Assembly: GCA_028284625.1 (NCBI GenBank) | Contig: JANQRH010000008.1 | Coordinates: forward strand, 62,001-126,000 | Length of the DNA: 64,000 bases | From: Afifellaceae bacterium | GTDB lineage: Bacteria; Pseudomonadota; Alphaproteobacteria; Rhizobiales; Afifellaceae | Direction: 5' to 3' | In this document: positions 45,066 to 53,870 of the stretch, one piece after another | Position numbering within the stretch: position 1 is the stretch's first letter | Layout: the number at the start of each line of letters is the position of its first letter | Position numbers and translations under genes: made by a program | Notes under the pieces: generated by a model | Told to the model about the DNA's origin: nothing | Databases searched by the model: none | What the model saw: the letters and a program-made list of their open reading frames with translations, nothing else

Positions 45066-46237
45066 TCCGCCGCCGATGCGAGGCCGAGCTCGGCGATGAC
45101 GTCGCCCGTATCGGCGCCAAGCTGCGGTGGGGGGCGGCGCACGGTTACGGGCGCAGCGGACATATCGATCGGCGATCCGACCAGGCGAACAGGTCCAGCC
45201 GCCGTGGGCGGCAGATCGAGAATCATCTTGTTGTGCGCCGTTTGCGGGTCCTTAAGCGCCTCATCCAGGGTCAACACCGGCGCGCACAGGATGTCGACGG
45301 CTTCTAGGCGCTCCAGCCAATGGGCGGTGGTGTTCTTGGCGAAGTGCTCGCGGAACAATGCCTGCAACTCGGCGCGATGCTCCTTCTGGACATCGAGATT
45401 GGCGTATTCCGGTTTCTGGGAGAGGTCTTCAATCCCAAACGCCTCACAAATGTCCTTCAGCGGATTCTCCTTGAACGCCCCGACGACAACGATCGCGCTG
45501 TCGGTCGTCTCGAACACGCCCGAGAGCGGCATGGCTGCCCAATTCAGCTCGTTGTCGCGCATCATCAGCGTGGCCGCTTCCTGCATCTGCATGGCCAGCA
45601 TGGAGTTGAACAGCGATACGGCGACCTGCTGTCCTTCGCCGGTTTTCTCGCGTTGCATCAGAGCCAGCAGAATGCCCTGTACCAGATGCATGCCGGCGGC
45701 GTAGTCGGCGAGCGCGGTCGGGTAGACGGTCAGCGGCACGGAGGGATCGGCGCGACGCCACATGGCGCCGGACATCGCCTGCGCAAGAACATCCTGCCCG
45801 CCCTTGTGCACGTAGGGGCCGGTCAATCCGAACCCCGTCCCCACCGCGTAGATGATCCGCGGATTTAGCTTCTTCGCCTCCTCATAGCCGAAGCCGAGCC
45901 GCTCCATGACGCCGGGGCGGAAGTTGTTCACCACGACATCGGCAGACTGGATCAAGGCGCGGATGGCTGCGCGGCCGTCATCGGATTTGACGTCAAGGGT
46001 CGCGGACCGCTTGTTGCGATTGAGGCTGCAGAACACCGGATTGTTGAGACCGTCGGGGTCCGATCCGATACTCCAGCGCGACAGGTCGCCGATCTTGGCG
46101 CGCTCGACCTTGATCACGTCGGCGCCGTAGTCGCCAAGCATCTGGGTGCAGCACGGCCCCAGCATCACCTGCGTGAAATCGACGACCCTTACCCCTGCAA
46201 GGGGGAGTGTGGCGTCACCGTTCTTTGCTTTCGACAT
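45062..46237 (-). CDS. CaiB/BaiF-family (class III) CoA-transferase
   Basis: Cytoplasmic CoA-transferase of 391 residues. The opening LAGVRVVDFTQVMLGPCCTQMLGDYGAD and ADVVVNNFRPGVMERLGFGY are the family signatures, and the active-site Asp lies in TALADYAAGMHL. It moves CoA between carboxylic acids with a covalent intermediate. It sits 2 bases after the FAD oxidoreductase gene and overlaps the hydratase by 4 bases, so it should activate the acid that the hydratase then acts on. Confidence 0.92.
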   Translation of the reverse strand: MSKAKNGDATLPLAGVRVVDFTQVMLGPCCTQMLGDYGADVIKVERAKIGDLSRWSIGSDPDGLNNPVFCSLNRNKRSATLDVKSDDGRAAIRALIQSADVVVNNFRPGVMERLGFGYEEAKKLNPRIIYAVGTGFGLTGPYVHKGGQDVLAQAMSGAMWRRADPSVPLTVYPTALADYAAGMHLVQGILLALMQREKTGEGQQVAVSLFNSMLAMQMQEAATLMMRDNELNWAAMPLSGVFETTDSAIVVVGAFKENPLKDICEAFGIEDLSQKPEYANLDVQKEHRAELQALFREHFAKNTTAHWLERLEAVDILCAPVLTLDEALKDPQTAHNKMILDLPPTAAGPVRLVGSPIDMSAAPVTVRRPPPQLGADTGDVIAELGLASAAE

Positions 46238-46239
46238 TT

Positions 46240-47601
46240 TTAGACGGCCTCTTTGAGAAGTGCGTTCACCGCCGGCACGTCACCGGGGTCGGCGCCTTGC
46301 GCGCGTAATTGCTTCTGTATCGCCGCGACATCGGCGTTGCGGACAGTCACGCCCGCGTTCAGCGCCTGAGCTGCGGCAACGCCGGTCGCTTCGCCCATCG
46401 CCATGCAGGGCGGAATTTCGCGGCTCGATTTCTGCGCCTGGGGCGTCGCCGAATAGTGACGGCCGGCGACGAGAAGCTGGTCGACCTCCTTCGGTACCAG
46501 TGCGCGATAGGGCGTGTAATAGTCGCGGCCGCGGCAGACGCTGTCGGTAAAGTGGACGCGCTTCATGACGTCAGACTTCTGGACAACATATTCGCCTTTG
46601 AGGAGGCGCGTCTGGCGCACGCCGGTCTGCGGCGCGAAGTCGACGATGTAGGCGTTTTCAAAGCCCGGCATGTTGGCCCTGACATAATCGAGCAATGTCT
46701 GGATGCGCCGGCGCCCTTCGATTTCGGCTTTCACAAGGTCGTCGACGGCGAGCCCGTCCAGTCCGGTCATATGCGGGCAGTTCAGCCAGACAATTCCGGG
46801 GAGGGGAGTCTTCAGCCACCAGAAATTCCACGACCCGCCGATGATCTTCTTGGCCTCCTTATCCACCTCGTCGAAGCGCTCAGGCTTTTCAAACTGGAAT
46901 CGCTCGGCCTCGTCGGTGTCGACTCCGCCCATGCGGGAGACGGTGGTGAGGATAAAGGCGCCCTTGTCGTGATCGGCGCCTGCCGAAGCGGCAACGTCAA
47001 GATCGCCGGTGGCGTCGATCACAACGCGGCCGAGGAGCGCGTGACGGCCTTCTTTCGATTCCACGACGACACCTGTCGCCGCGCCGTCCTCTACCAGCGT
47101 TTCGCAGAACCAGGAGTGCAGCCGAAGCGTGATGCCGGCCTCCGCGACCATGTCCAGGCTCACCTGCTTGAAGCCGTCCGGATCGAAGGCGGCGGCGAAG
47201 ATGATGGGGTGGGGCAGGGACCGGGTGTGGAAGTCGAACACGCCCCATCGCGCCCACTTGCGCCACATCTCGGCGGATTGCCGAATTTTCGGATCGCGGT
47301 CGGCGTCAGGTGGATAGACGGCCAGCCCCGTCTTGTGCATCCGCTCGATTGCTTCCATCGCCAGGCCGCGAACGGAGATTTCCGTGTCGTTGTGCATGTC
47401 GTCCAGGACCAGCACCATGCCGCCGGAGGCGAGGCCGCCGAGATAGGGGTAGCGCTCGACCAAAGTGACGCTGGCGCCGTTTCGCGCCGCCGACACAGCG
47501 GCGGAGATGCCGGCCGGCCCACCGCCGACCACCAGAACGTCGCTCTCGCCGCGGACGGGGACCGCACCGCGTGACGTGGCTACGATATCGCGTTTCGTCA
47601 T
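46240..47601 (-). CDS. FAD-dependent oxidoreductase (FAD_oxidored family)
   Basis: Flavoprotein of 453 residues. Dinucleotide motif VVGGGPAGISAAVSAARNGA at about 24-43 with E49 at the end of strand 2, then a GGLASGG stretch; VVIDATGDLDVAASAG and the C-terminal MGEATGVAAAQALNAG complete the FAD fold. No signal peptide or covalent-FAD motif seen. It lies between the ABC permease and the CoA-transferase genes, and may use the ferredoxin of the operon. Substrate unknown. Confidence 0.86.
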   Translation of the reverse strand: MTKRDIVATSRGAVPVRGESDVLVVGGGPAGISAAVSAARNGASVTLVERYPYLGGLASGGMVLVLDDMHNDTEISVRGLAMEAIERMHKTGLAVYPPDADRDPKIRQSAEMWRKWARWGVFDFHTRSLPHPIIFAAAFDPDGFKQVSLDMVAEAGITLRLHSWFCETLVEDGAATGVVVESKEGRHALLGRVVIDATGDLDVAASAGADHDKGAFILTTVSRMGGVDTDEAERFQFEKPERFDEVDKEAKKIIGGSWNFWWLKTPLPGIVWLNCPHMTGLDGLAVDDLVKAEIEGRRRIQTLLDYVRANMPGFENAYIVDFAPQTGVRQTRLLKGEYVVQKSDVMKRVHFTDSVCRGRDYYTPYRALVPKEVDQLLVAGRHYSATPQAQKSSREIPPCMAMGEATGVAAAQALNAGVTVRNADVAAIQKQLRAQGADPGDVPAVNALLKEAV

Positions 47602-47617
47602 ATCGCCTCCGGAGATT

Positions 47618-48454
47618 TCAGATTGCTGCGCTCGGCCGCCATTTCAGCAGCCAGCGCTCAGCAAGCGTGGTGAGGGTGAAGAACGTAACCGCCAGGCCGG
47701 CGCCCAGGATCACCGTTGCGTATAGAAGCGGTGAGCGGAAATTGTACGTGGCTTCGATGATCAAAGCCCCGAGGCCGAAATTCGAGCCGATCCATTCGCC
47801 CACGATCGCGCCGATGACGCACGTCGTGGAGGCAATCTTCAGCGCTGCAAACAGATAGGGCAGCGAGGATTGCAGCCGCACCTTGAAGAGAACCTCGCGC
47901 TGATTCGCGGACAGAACCCGCATCAGCTCTAGCATCTGCGGCGAGATCGACTTCAGCCCGCGGACCATGTTGACCAGGGTCGGGAAGAAACAGATCAGCG
48001 CGGCGATCACGATCTTCGGCGCAAAACCGTTGCCCAAGAGAAGCACGAGAATTGGCGCGACCGCGATGATCGGTATCGTGTTGATGAAGACCGCGATCGG
48101 GTAGAAGGCACGCTCAGCGAGGCTGGAATGAACGAACCAGATCGCCAGGAGCACGGCGATCGTGTTGCCGACAACGAAGCCGGCAACGGCCTCCATGAAG
48201 GTCGGCCAGAAGTTCAGCCATAAGATGTCGCCGCGCTCGCCGAAGACATTGATGACATCGAGCGGGCTTGGCGCGATGAATTGCGGCACGCCGAAGACCG
48301 TAATGATGAGTTGCCAGCCGACGATTAGGCCGATCGCAGCGGCGATTGGCGGCATTCGTTCGCGCCAAAATCTGGCGCGGGCCGCTGAACGCTTCCGACG
48401 ATGCGCCTCAGCGCCGGTCGTCGATAGACGCGGACCGGTGTCGCTGGCGCTCAC
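47618..48454 (-). CDS. ABC transporter permease (SsuC/TauC type)
   Basis: Inner-membrane permease of 278 residues. An N-terminal cytoplasmic tail rich in Arg (RRKRSAARARFWRERM) precedes the first helix; LVNMVRGLKSISPQMLELMR is the coupling region and VGEWIGSNFGLGALIIEATY follows, as in sulfonate/taurine/thiamine-precursor importers. It overlaps the ATPase stop by 4 bases. Confidence 0.9.
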   Translation of the reverse strand: MSASDTGPRLSTTGAEAHRRKRSAARARFWRERMPPIAAAIGLIVGWQLIITVFGVPQFIAPSPLDVINVFGERGDILWLNFWPTFMEAVAGFVVGNTIAVLLAIWFVHSSLAERAFYPIAVFINTIPIIAVAPILVLLLGNGFAPKIVIAALICFFPTLVNMVRGLKSISPQMLELMRVLSANQREVLFKVRLQSSLPYLFAALKIASTTCVIGAIVGEWIGSNFGLGALIIEATYNFRSPLLYATVILGAGLAVTFFTLTTLAERWLLKWRPSAAI

Positions 48455-49269
48455 GATGCTTTCTCCAAGAGGTCGCGCAGCATTGCGGTGATCGTCACGA
48501 ACTCAAGGCTATCCCTGATCGACAACGCCCGCTCGTGCGGCAGATCAACATCGACATAGGCGAGGACGCGCCCGGGATGCGCCGACAAGACCAGCGTCTT
48601 CTCGCCCAAGAATGCCGCTTCGGGAATGGAGTGGGTGACAAACAGGATGGTCGTCCCGGTCTCCTGCCAGATGCGCAGAAGCTCCTCGTTCAGCTTGTCG
48701 CGTGTGATCTCGTCGAGCGCTCCGAACGGTTCGTCCATCAGCAGGATTTTCGGCCGGCACACCAATGCCCGAGCGATCGACACGCGCTGCCGCATGCCGC
48801 CGGACAGCTCATGCGGCAACGCCTGTTCACGGCCCTTCAGCCCGACAAGGGCCAGCAGCTCTTCCGGTGATGCGTGTTGCTCGATCTTTCCGCCGCCGCC
48901 GACCTGAAGCGGTAGGCGCACATTGTCGATCGCCGAACGCCAGGGCAGGAGCGTCGCATCCTGGAAAACGAAGGCGAAATCGCGCCGGCGGCGCGCCTCT
49001 TCGGGCGTGTGGCCAAACACGGAGACCTCGCCCTCGGCCGCCGGGACGAGGTCGGCAACAAGGCGCAGAAGCGTGGACTTGCCGCAGCCGGACGGCCCTA
49101 GAATCGTAACCAGACCGCCATCCGCAAAGTCCACGCTCACATCGGAGAGCGCGACGACCTGGTCATCGTCCTCGCCGAAAACGACGGAGGCATTACGGAC
49201 CGAGATCGCCACGTCCTGCGTAGAGCCAGCAGGGGCAGACGCCCCTGCTGTGGCTTCGGCGACGGCCAT
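48451..49269 (-). CDS. ABC transporter ATP-binding protein (SsuB/TauB type)
   Basis: Cytoplasmic ATPase of 272 residues. Walker A GPSGCGKST at 58-66, signature LSGGMRQRVSIARAL, Walker B ILLMDEPFGALDEITRD, which is the wording typical of the nitrate/sulfonate/taurine branch. It starts 3 bases after the binding-protein stop and overlaps the permease start by 4 bases. Confidence 0.93.
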   Translation of the reverse strand: MAVAEATAGASAPAGSTQDVAISVRNASVVFGEDDDQVVALSDVSVDFADGGLVTILGPSGCGKSTLLRLVADLVPAAEGEVSVFGHTPEEARRRRDFAFVFQDATLLPWRSAIDNVRLPLQVGGGGKIEQHASPEELLALVGLKGREQALPHELSGGMRQRVSIARALVCRPKILLMDEPFGALDEITRDKLNEELLRIWQETGTTILFVTHSIPEAAFLGEKTLVLSAHPGRVLAYVDVDLPHERALSIRDSLEFVTITAMLRDLLEKAS

Positions 49270-49272
49270 TGG

Positions 49273-50319
49273 TCAGCCGACTTTCTTCCTGACGCCCTCG
49301 GTGGCGGAGAGAATGTCAAGGGTCATGACGTCCTCGATCGTCGGCGTACCGCCCTCGAACTGATCGAGCGATGCATAGGTCTCGATCTGTGCCGCCCAGT
49401 TGTCGCGGTTCATGGCGCCCCAACCTTCACCGGCCGTCGTCTCGTTGAAGCTGAAGCCGAGGACCGGCCCGATCGCTTCCATTTCGCTGGCCTTGTCGAG
49501 GTTGGGATATTCCGCGACCAGATGGTCGACGGCGCCTTCCGGATTTTCTTTCGCCCAACCCCAGCCGCGCGCGGAGCCGGTCAAATAGCTCGCCAGTGCA
49601 TCCCCGTGTTCGGCAAGCACATCGTCGGTCGTGTAGTAGACGTTGGCATAGAGCTGAATGCCGGTGTCCCACAGCATCATGTCGACGCGGCCGTCGCCCA
49701 GGACCTTCAGGGCGTTGGTGTTGGTCAGCCAACCCGTCACCGCCTGTGCCTGACCGGTCAGCAATTGGTTCATGTCGGAACCCATGTTGACGGCTTCGAC
49801 CTGGTCTTCGGCGATGCCGTTCTTGGCGAGAAGCGCGCGGAGCAGGATCATCGCCGTCGGCTGCGTGGCGATCGTCTTGCCGATCATATCCTCCGGCTTG
49901 CGGATCGCGGCGTCTTCCAGCGAGAAATAGGTGAACGGATGCTTCTGATATCCGGCCGCGAACGCCTTCACCGGAATGCCGGCGGAGCGGGCAAGCATCA
50001 GCGAGGGGCTGGAGGAAAGCTGCCCGACCTGTGAGCGACCGGCCGCGACGGAGGCAACACCATCAACGCCAGGACCGCCGGGCGTGATCTCCAGTTCGAT
50101 GCCTTCTTCGGCGTAGAAACCTTCGCGCTTGGCGACGACTTCGCCGATGAGGCCATTGGAGGCGAGCCAGCCCAGCTGCATGTTGATTTTGGTCGTACCC
50201 TGAGCGTGGGCGGCCGATACGAAGGCCCCACCGGAAGCGCCTGCGAGCCCCAGCGCGGCAAGTCCCTGAAGCGTCTGCCGGCGCGAGATTCCTGAAGTCC
50301 GGTTGTCTTTAGAAGTCAT
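49273..50319 (-). CDS. NMT1/THI5-like ABC substrate-binding protein with Tat signal
   Basis: Exported binding protein of 348 residues. The frame is open to 50649, but the ATG at 50319 starts a clear twin-arginine signal peptide (ISRRQTLQGLAALGLAG, cleavage near AAHA). The mature part (INMQLGWLASNGLIGEVVAK, FYAEEGIELEITPGGPG, IPVKAFAAGYQKHPFTYF) is the NMT1 family, which binds pyrimidines, thiamine precursors, riboflavin or sulfonates. First gene of the nine-gene leftward operon. Unlike the other binding-protein genes here it is not followed by a hairpin. Confidence 0.87.
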   Translation of the reverse strand: MTSKDNRTSGISRRQTLQGLAALGLAGASGGAFVSAAHAQGTTKINMQLGWLASNGLIGEVVAKREGFYAEEGIELEITPGGPGVDGVASVAAGRSQVGQLSSSPSLMLARSAGIPVKAFAAGYQKHPFTYFSLEDAAIRKPEDMIGKTIATQPTAMILLRALLAKNGIAEDQVEAVNMGSDMNQLLTGQAQAVTGWLTNTNALKVLGDGRVDMMLWDTGIQLYANVYYTTDDVLAEHGDALASYLTGSARGWGWAKENPEGAVDHLVAEYPNLDKASEMEAIGPVLGFSFNETTAGEGWGAMNRDNWAAQIETYASLDQFEGGTPTIEDVMTLDILSATEGVRKKVG

Positions 50320-50617
50320 TGGCGTCCCTCCCTTTTTGCAACCCGCCGCTACAGCTTTCGGAGGAATTAGAGCCAGGAATGTCAGTGCCTTCGACGAGAC
50401 ACATGCTTCCCGATGCGCCCTCCCGATGCGGCTAAGTGGCGCGCAGCTTCTCACAGACGGAGCGTACAATAAATCGCAATAATTCGCCCTGTGCGTACGC
50501 AAAATGCGTACGGGGTGCGTTTCGGCCATAGTGCTGCCGGGCCTAAGCGGTTTCGATTGGTTCTCGGTCGGTTCAAGGTCTAAGGTCTGAGTTCGCCGGA
50601 GACGGACCGCAGGCGAG
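50320..50617. promoter_or_regulatory. Divergent promoter region of the NMT1 operon and hybrid kinase gene
   Basis: Gap of 298 bases. It holds a GCGTAC cluster (50462-50467, 50493-50498, 50506-50511) that includes the 19-bp dyad listed separately. I see no gene here. Confidence 0.5.
50494..50512. promoter_or_regulatory. 19-bp dyad, candidate operator
   Basis: CGTACGCA at 50494-50501 and TGCGTACG at 50505-50512 form a perfect inverted repeat around AAA. A third GCGTAC is 31 bases upstream, about three helical turns. Likely bound by a regulator of the leftward operon (perhaps its LysR) or of the kinase gene; which one is not shown by sequence. Confidence 0.5.
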
Positions 50618-52975
50618 ATGAAATCTCTGCAAGACCTCATCGCCACCAACGAAGGTTGGCTTGTCGCGCGTGTGCTGGCCTACGCCAAGCGGCATGGCTA
50701 CACCGGTTTCAGCTCCACGCTGGAACAGCCGTGGCGCGAGTCGATCTGCGGCTTTTCTGAGCCGATGCTGGACGTCCTGGAACGGCATGATCGCCCCCTT
50801 GAGCTGACCGCCGGTGCCGACTACGCGCATGAGTCGATCGCGGCATTCGCCGTCATTGAAGCGCGGCTCCACCGCGAACGCGGCGTCCCGATCGAGATGT
50901 TCCTGGGGCTCTGCAAATACTACAGGCAGGCTTATCTCGATCTCGTCGTCGAGCAGAGATACGCGACTGAGGATCAGGAGCGATATCGGCTCTTCATCGA
51001 GCGGTTCTTCGACCATGTCGAGATCGCGTTCTGTTCGGAATGGCTCGCCGTCGGAGACGTCGAGCAGCTGGAAGAGACGCAGGCGAAGAACCGCGAGCTG
51101 ACCAACGAGAAGAACAAATACCTGACGATCTTCGAGAGTCTCAGCGATCCTGTGATCCTCGTCGATGATCAGGGGCAGGTTGAGAATCTCAACCTTGCCG
51201 CGGCTGAGCTGTTCAGCCAATCGCCCGTTCCTGGCGAAGGCTATTATGCCAAGCACGATTATCCGCTGCTGGAGCGCCAGCTGGATGGCCTGATCGAGCA
51301 AGGCGCGCAGCCTGAGGGCTTTGAGCGCAGCCTGGAAACCGCCCATGGCCGGCGCGACTTCGTGGTCAAGACGCGGCGGCTTCTCGACATCAGCGAAAAA
51401 TTCGTCGGACGTGTGCTGATCCTGTCCGACGTCACCGAATACAAGCGTGCGCGCTATGAAGCCGATGCGGCCAATCGGACCAAGTCCGCCTTCCTGGCCA
51501 CTATGAGCCATGAAATCCGAACCCCGATCACCGGCATTTTGGGAATTGGCCGCCTGCTGCAGGAGGATTTGCTCGGTCAGCGACAATCCGACTATGTGGC
51601 GGCCCTGGTTTCGTCCGGCGAGGTACTTCTTGCGCTGGTCAACGACGTCCTCGATTACTCAAAGATCGAGGCCGGAGCCGTCGCGGTTGAGGACGGTGAA
51701 TTCAATCTGCGCGATATGATGGAGCAGGTGGTCGGCATCGTCGCGACAGCGGCGGCAAACAAAGGCCTGGCGATCTCCACGCATATCGAGGACGCGGTGC
51801 CGAACCGGTTGCGCGGCGATCACCCCAAGATCCGACGGATCCTGCTCAACCTCCTCACAAACGCCGTGAAGTTCACGGCCGCCGGCTCAGTGAAACTGTC
51901 GGTGAGCCTGCGGGAATCCGCTGTGCGCTACGCGGTGACCGACACCGGAATGGGCATATCCCAGGACGTGCGGCAGACGCTTTTCAAGCCCTTCATGCAG
52001 CCGGCGAACGCGACGGAGGCGAACCCTGCCAAAGGGGCGGGTCTCGGTCTGGCGATCTGTAAACGCCTTGCGACCGCGATCGGGGCGGAGCTGAACTACG
52101 AAACGCAAGAAGGCGAGGGCAGCACATTCTGGCTGGACGCGCCGCTGTTGGTGGCGGAAGGCGACGCCGCGGCCAAACCAGAGCCGGCGGAAGCGCCCGA
52201 CCTGCCGACGCTGCGCGTGCTGTTGGTTGAGGACAACGAAGTCAACAGGTTGGTGACGGAAGGGTTCCTGTCAAACCATGGTCATGACGTCACGGTCGTG
52301 GAGACCGGCGAGGCGGCCGTGGCGGCGATGGCCGACGCGGGTGCCGAGCTCGTTCTGATGGATATCCGGATGCAAGGCATGGGTGGGCTCAACGCGATCC
52401 GGGCCATCCGCTCCATGAGCGACCCGGCGGCCGCGTCTGTTCCGATTCTGGTACTCACCGCCGATCTCGCCACGACGGAGGAGGAGAGCTGCTTTGAGGC
52501 AGGCGCCGATGGTGTGCTGGAGAAGCCCTTCGATCCGTCGTCGCTCAATCGCGCCATCGGTCAATGCCTAACGAAAGCGCGTGGCCGCTCCACCGAGCGA
52601 GCCGCGAATCCGAACGGAAGCGATATCATCCTGGACCGGTCGGTGATCTTGGAACATAGCGACCAATTGGGCGAGGAACGCACACGACGAATCGTTGAGA
52701 CCTTCTGCGCGTCCGCGCCGGACACCCTGGACGCCATTCGCCAAGCGGCAGGGAGCGGCGATCTCGCTCGGCTCTCCGACCTCGCTCACTCCCTCAAGAG
52801 CGCTGCCGGGAATGTCGGGCTTGTGCGCTTGAGGCACACCGCAAGCGGGCTTGAGAAGGCGGCCGGCGCGGCCGAACAGGCCAGCGTGGCCGAAGCGCTC
52901 GATACTATTCAGGATGACGTTGCCCGCTCAGTCGCGGCGCTGAGGGAGAGTGCCGCGGCCGATCTGGTAAAGTGA
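50618..52975 (+). CDS. torS: Hybrid sensor histidine kinase, TorS/DorS-like, without membrane segments
   Basis: Multidomain kinase of 785 residues. Order: uncharacterised helical N-terminal domain (about 1-150, with HRERGVPIEMFLGLCKYYRQ), PAS domain (about 165-285), HisKA with the phospho-His H298 (ATMSHEIRTPITG), HATPase, receiver with D582 (LVLMDIRMQ), and HPt with H724 (LAHSLKSAAG). This HisKA-receiver-HPt relay is as in TorS, but I see no transmembrane helix, so sensing is probably cytoplasmic. It converges on the torR-like gene with a 16-base gap. Pairing with that regulator is inferred from position and domain type. Confidence 0.8.
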   Translation: MKSLQDLIATNEGWLVARVLAYAKRHGYTGFSSTLEQPWRESICGFSEPMLDVLERHDRPLELTAGADYAHESIAAFAVIEARLHRERGVPIEMFLGLCKYYRQAYLDLVVEQRYATEDQERYRLFIERFFDHVEIAFCSEWLAVGDVEQLEETQAKNRELTNEKNKYLTIFESLSDPVILVDDQGQVENLNLAAAELFSQSPVPGEGYYAKHDYPLLERQLDGLIEQGAQPEGFERSLETAHGRRDFVVKTRRLLDISEKFVGRVLILSDVTEYKRARYEADAANRTKSAFLATMSHEIRTPITGILGIGRLLQEDLLGQRQSDYVAALVSSGEVLLALVNDVLDYSKIEAGAVAVEDGEFNLRDMMEQVVGIVATAAANKGLAISTHIEDAVPNRLRGDHPKIRRILLNLLTNAVKFTAAGSVKLSVSLRESAVRYAVTDTGMGISQDVRQTLFKPFMQPANATEANPAKGAGLGLAICKRLATAIGAELNYETQEGEGSTFWLDAPLLVAEGDAAAKPEPAEAPDLPTLRVLLVEDNEVNRLVTEGFLSNHGHDVTVVETGEAAVAAMADAGAELVLMDIRMQGMGGLNAIRAIRSMSDPAAASVPILVLTADLATTEEESCFEAGADGVLEKPFDPSSLNRAIGQCLTKARGRSTERAANPNGSDIILDRSVILEHSDQLGEERTRRIVETFCASAPDTLDAIRQAAGSGDLARLSDLAHSLKSAAGNVGLVRLRHTASGLEKAAGAAEQASVAEALDTIQDDVARSVAALRESAAADLVK

Positions 52976-52991
52976 CTGGCGCAGGTGGGAT

Positions 52992-53717
52992 TTATTGGGC
53001 GCTTGCTCGGCCGCTGTCTTCCCCGACAAACACATAGCCGATGCCGTGCACGGTGATGAGCCGCCTCGGCCATTTGGGATCGTCCTCAATCTTGCGGCGG
53101 ACGCGGCCGACCAGAACATCGATCGTGCGGTCGTTCGGGGCCCAGTCGCGGTGGCTCACGTAGTCGAGCAGACTGTCGCGGCTCATCACCCGGCCGGTGT
53201 TCGACAGCAACGCCGCCAGAAGGTCGAACTCGCCGCGGGTGAGGGGGACATCTTCTCCCGTCGGCGACGTCAGCCGGCGGCTCGCCTTGCTCAGCACCCA
53301 TCCGTCGAAGCGGTTCGTCGACCTTGTGTCATCCGCTTCACGTGCTGCGCGCGTGAGGTGGATCAGGTTCTTGGCCCTCGCCAGAAGCTCACGCGGATTG
53401 AAGGGCTTTGTGACGTAGTCATGCGCGCCAAGCTCAAGACCAATGATCCGATCGATCTCGTCGGTCTTGCCGGTGACCAGGATCACGGCGACCTCAGATG
53501 TGCGTCGCAGTTTGCGCAAAAGCGCGAAGCCATCGTCGCCGGGAAGTCCAATATCGAGAAGGATCAGGTCGACTTCACCGGCCTCGAGTGCTGCCCAGAG
53601 TCCGGTTCCGTCCTCAGCTTCGCTGATCCGATAACCGGCCTTGGTGAAGTAGCCGGCCAGCGTTGTTCGCGTGACCGGTTCGTCGTCGACAATCAGGATG
53701 TGATCTTGATGGGCCAC
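52992..53717 (-). CDS. torR: OmpR-family response regulator, TorR/DorR-like
   Basis: Response regulator of 241 residues. Receiver domain 1-125 with acidic pocket (VDDEP), phospho-Asp D55 (LILLDIGLPG), the switch T in VTGKTDEIDRI and K in YVTKPFNPRE; OmpR-type winged helix from about 140 (LTRGEFDLLAALLSN, DRTIDVLVGRVRRKIEDD). The DEPVT start and VILVTGKTDEIDRIIGLE wording are close to TorR. It is divergent from torC, and the intervening gap holds a five-box repeat array, its probable target. Confidence 0.88.
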   Translation of the reverse strand: MAHQDHILIVDDEPVTRTTLAGYFTKAGYRISEAEDGTGLWAALEAGEVDLILLDIGLPGDDGFALLRKLRRTSEVAVILVTGKTDEIDRIIGLELGAHDYVTKPFNPRELLARAKNLIHLTRAAREADDTRSTNRFDGWVLSKASRRLTSPTGEDVPLTRGEFDLLAALLSNTGRVMSRDSLLDYVSHRDWAPNDRTIDVLVGRVRRKIEDDPKWPRRLITVHGIGYVFVGEDSGRASAQ

Positions 53718-53757
53718 TGTACGTATCGACTGTAGGCGCCGAGCGCCGGAGCCTTCG

Positions 53758-53817
53758 TTTACAGTGCATTTACATCATTCTACAAGCCATTCATGAAACC
53801 CAACAAGCGAGTTTACA
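53758..53817 (+). promoter_or_regulatory. TorR-type box array upstream of torC (five boxes)
   Basis: Direct repeats related to TTTACA/TTCA occur at 53758 (TTTACA), 53769 (TTTACA), 53779 (TCTACA), 53789 (ATTCAT) and 53812 (TTTACA), that is at offsets 0, 11, 21, 31 and 54. Spacing of about one helical turn on the same face is like the tor boxes recognised by TorR. The array ends 53 bases before the torC ATG and lies between torR and torC, so it may serve both. Confidence 0.7.
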
Positions 53818-53870
53818 GCGCGCCGCTATAGCCCAACCGACATTGTGGGCTGCCTCTGAAGGGATCGATC

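Noticed and set aside
46309-47574. A 421-residue antisense open frame opposite the FAD oxidoreductase
   Set aside because: No domain seen. The FAD-binding motifs on the other strand are unambiguous.
49273-50319. NMT1 binding protein as the TorT partner of the neighbouring kinase
   Set aside because: It is transcribed away from the kinase, co-operonic with an ABC ATPase and permease, and belongs to the NMT1 family rather than the TorT/LacI-like family.
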